From the NCBI GenBank assembly GCA_022839525.1, contig JALHET010000026.1, positions 1 to 13,701 on the forward strand: a DNA stretch of 13,701 nt, in the 5' to 3' direction. How positions within the stretch are numbered: position 1 is the first letter of the stretch; each line of letters opens with the position of its first letter. A program made the position numbers and the translations under genes. Positions 12,210-13,701 of this stretch are shown here, in pieces. Under the pieces are notes generated by a model. The model had not been told where the DNA came from. It ran no database searches and was given only the letters and a program-made list of their open reading frames with translations. This DNA comes from Lentisphaerota bacterium (GTDB taxonomy: Bacteria; Verrucomicrobiota; Kiritimatiellia; RFP12; UBA1067).

Positions 12210-13701
12210 TCATTTCGCCTTCCATTCCAGCAGGAGGCTGGTGTCGTTGCCGAAGATGTCCACGACCTTGATCAGGATCTCGTAGTTGCCGACAGCCTTG
12301 TACTCGTGCTCGGAGCTGACGAGGGCCAGCTTGCGGTCGGTGCGCGTGCGGTAGGTCTGCCACTGGTTCATGAAGGTGTCGCGCCGGTAATCCCAGTCGA
12401 CCGCCCAGTAATCAATGTAGTCCGACCATTTCGTGATCTTCCGGCGCACCTCCTCCGGGATCAGCTCCGTGTCCGGAATGGCGAAGTTTTTCAGTTCGAT
12501 CTTCACCTTGCGCTTGGATTTGCCCTGCGCCACAACCTCGGCTTTGAGATAGGCCACATCAAAGAAACGGATGTCGCCGCATTCGGCAGCCCGCTTCTCC
12601 ATGACCTCGCGCGGGATGGTCATCAGCCGCAGGGTCACGTCGTGGCTGGCCCTGGCCTGCTTGACGATGGGGTCGTTCATGCCCATCTCCCACTCCCAGC
12701 CCAAAACGTGGAGTTCCTTCTGGCCGGCGGCCGCGCACTCCGCCACGGCCTCGTTCACCTGCGTGATGGTCACGGGTGCGTCCACCGCACCGACCGCGAC
12801 AAGCGACCGCCCCTTGCGGCCATGGATGTGGCGGAAACCGGGACAGGGCTGCGCCTGATACAGCTCCAGGATGAACCGGACGTACTCCGCGATCAGCACG
12901 GCTTCCGGCTCCGCCGACGGCTTGCCGAACATCACCCCCTGCCAGTACTTGCGCTCATACTGGCCAAGGTTGAGAATCTGGAACGGCTTGCAGTCTGGAA
13001 TGCCCAACAGGCGCTTGCGCGTCGTGTGGATCGCGAACCGGCCAAGGTCCGCAGTTATCCATCTTCTACCATTCTGCTCGGCAACCGCAGCAGTAATCCC
13101 CGATCCACAAAAGAAATCTGCCACCAAACTGCCAGGCGAAGACGCTACTTTGACAATTCTCTCAATCAAAGGCCAAGGTTTTTCCGTGGCATATCCCGTT
13201 CGCTTCACACCATCGGCAGGATAACGAGACGCGACGGCAATCTGCCACCAATCTTCAGCTATTTTTCCCGTCTCATCTAGCGCATAAGTTTCGGCAACAA
13301 AACCGGAACCTTCTAATCCCTTTTTGAAGTTCTCCTTAGTCTTCTCATGATGCGGAATACGTGCGGCTTTTTCGTTGAAGCACCACTTGTCACTCTTTCG
13401 ATACCAAAAGATTGTGTCGTGTTTACGGCTGAATTGACGCATACCGGGCGAGCCGGGTCCCGTGTAACACCATACGATCTCATTTAACAAGTTGTCTTTG
13501 CCAAAAATTTCATCGCACATAACTTTTATGTAATGCCCCACATGCCAATCGCAGTGCAGAAACATGCTTCCTGTCGGCGATAATAATTGGTGCATGTACG
13601 TTAACCGATCATAGAGCATCGGCAAGAAGCTGGCGTCACCTTTCCCCCAAGTGTCGTTATAGGCTTTGACTTCGAGTGGATTCTGTTCCTTTTTAACAGG
13701 G
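12210..13701 (-). CDS. Type III-like Mod DNA methyltransferase (beta class), N-terminus cut by window edge
   Basis: This is a DNA N6-adenine or N4-cytosine methyltransferase, the modification and likely recognition subunit paired with Res. The frame is open to the right edge; 496 residues are visible, beginning PVKKEQNPLEVKAYNDTWG. The DPPY/DPPF catalytic motif expected just before this segment lies outside the window. The AdoMet-binding motif DFFCGSG (about 13105-13125) follows the catalytic region, which is the beta-class order seen in type III Mod proteins. The C-terminal part, with WSDYIDYWAVDWDY and VKVVDIFGNDTS-like segments near the end, fits methylases that travel with type III Res. 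The stop is 57 bases before the putative toxin start. Base composition changes inside the gene: about 45% GC from 13140 to the right edge (except small patches) and about 62% from 12210 to 13050. Confidence 0.9.
   Translation of the reverse strand, partial: PVKKEQNPLEVKAYNDTWGKGDASFLPMLYDRLTYMHQLLSPTGSMFLHCDWHVGHYIKVMCDEIFGKDNLLNEIVWCYTGPGSPGMRQFSRKHDTIFWYRKSDKWCFNEKAARIPHHEKTKENFKKGLEGSGFVAETYALDETGKIAEDWWQIAVASRYPADGVKRTGYATEKPWPLIERIVKVASSPGSLVADFFCGSGITAAVAEQNGRRWITADLGRFAIHTTRKRLLGIPDCKPFQILNLGQYERKYWQGVMFGKPSAEPEAVLIAEYVRFILELYQAQPCPGFRHIHGRKGRSLVAVGAVDAPVTITQVNEAVAECAAAGQKELHVLGWEWEMGMNDPIVKQARASHDVTLRLMTIPREVMEKRAAECGDIRFFDVAYLKAEVVAQGKSKRKVKIELKNFAIPDTELIPEEVRRKITKWSDYIDYWAVDWDYRRDTFMNQWQTYRTRTDRKLALVSSEHEYKAVGNYEILIKVVDIFGNDTSLLLEWKAK

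Noticed and set aside
11817..13280. Plus-strand open frame of 487 codons opposite mod and the toxin gene
   Set aside because: It is antisense to a methyltransferase with clear motifs, has no recognisable domain, and its composition is that of a shadow frame.

Overview
The window is about 60% GC, densely coded, and has no RNA genes, CRISPR array or insertion sequence that I could recognise. The gene families suggest a bacterium of the PVC group (Kiritimatiellota, Lentisphaerota, Verrucomicrobiota or Planctomycetota). These include a secreted prenyltransferase/squalene-oxidase-repeat protein, a divergent ROK sugar kinase paired with an AraC regulator, and a NahK-like phosphotransferase. This assignment is an inference from gene content, not a phylogenetic result.

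Region 1 (1-3155) is a small sugar-metabolism locus. On the minus strand a divergent ROK-family sugar kinase/sensor (775-2145) is followed 16 bases later by an aminoglycoside-phosphotransferase-fold kinase related to N-acetylhexosamine 1-kinases (1-758, cut by the window edge). A divergently transcribed AraC-family regulator (2226-3155) shares the 80-base promoter region and is the likely local regulator.

Region 2 (3168-8047) is envelope-related. It holds a secreted squalene-cyclase-repeat protein (minus strand) and, divergent from it, an ABC exporter pair: a LolD/MacB-type ATPase and a 932-residue FtsX-type permease. The 151-base space between them carries three palindromes that share an ACC...GGT core. 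One fits the published MqsA operator pattern AACCT-N4-AGGTT.

Region 3 (7841-13701, all minus strand) is a defence operon read right to left. It contains a beta-class (type III Mod-like) DNA methyltransferase (5' end outside the window), a small unrecognised protein, an MqsA-like HTH antitoxin, a SecB-like chaperone, and a type III-like Res helicase-nuclease. The three small genes overlap or nearly overlap in the order expected of a toxin-antitoxin-chaperone (TAC) system. A TAC module lodged between mod and res is the most interesting feature of the window. It could be a chaperone-controlled toxic safeguard or phage sensor tied to restriction.

The Res reading frame runs 68 codons past its apparent natural end, antisense to the last codons of the permease. 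This marks the left edge of the probably acquired island. GC content falls to about 45% in the toxin gene and in the catalytic half of mod, against about 60% in flanking parts, which points to mosaic assembly.
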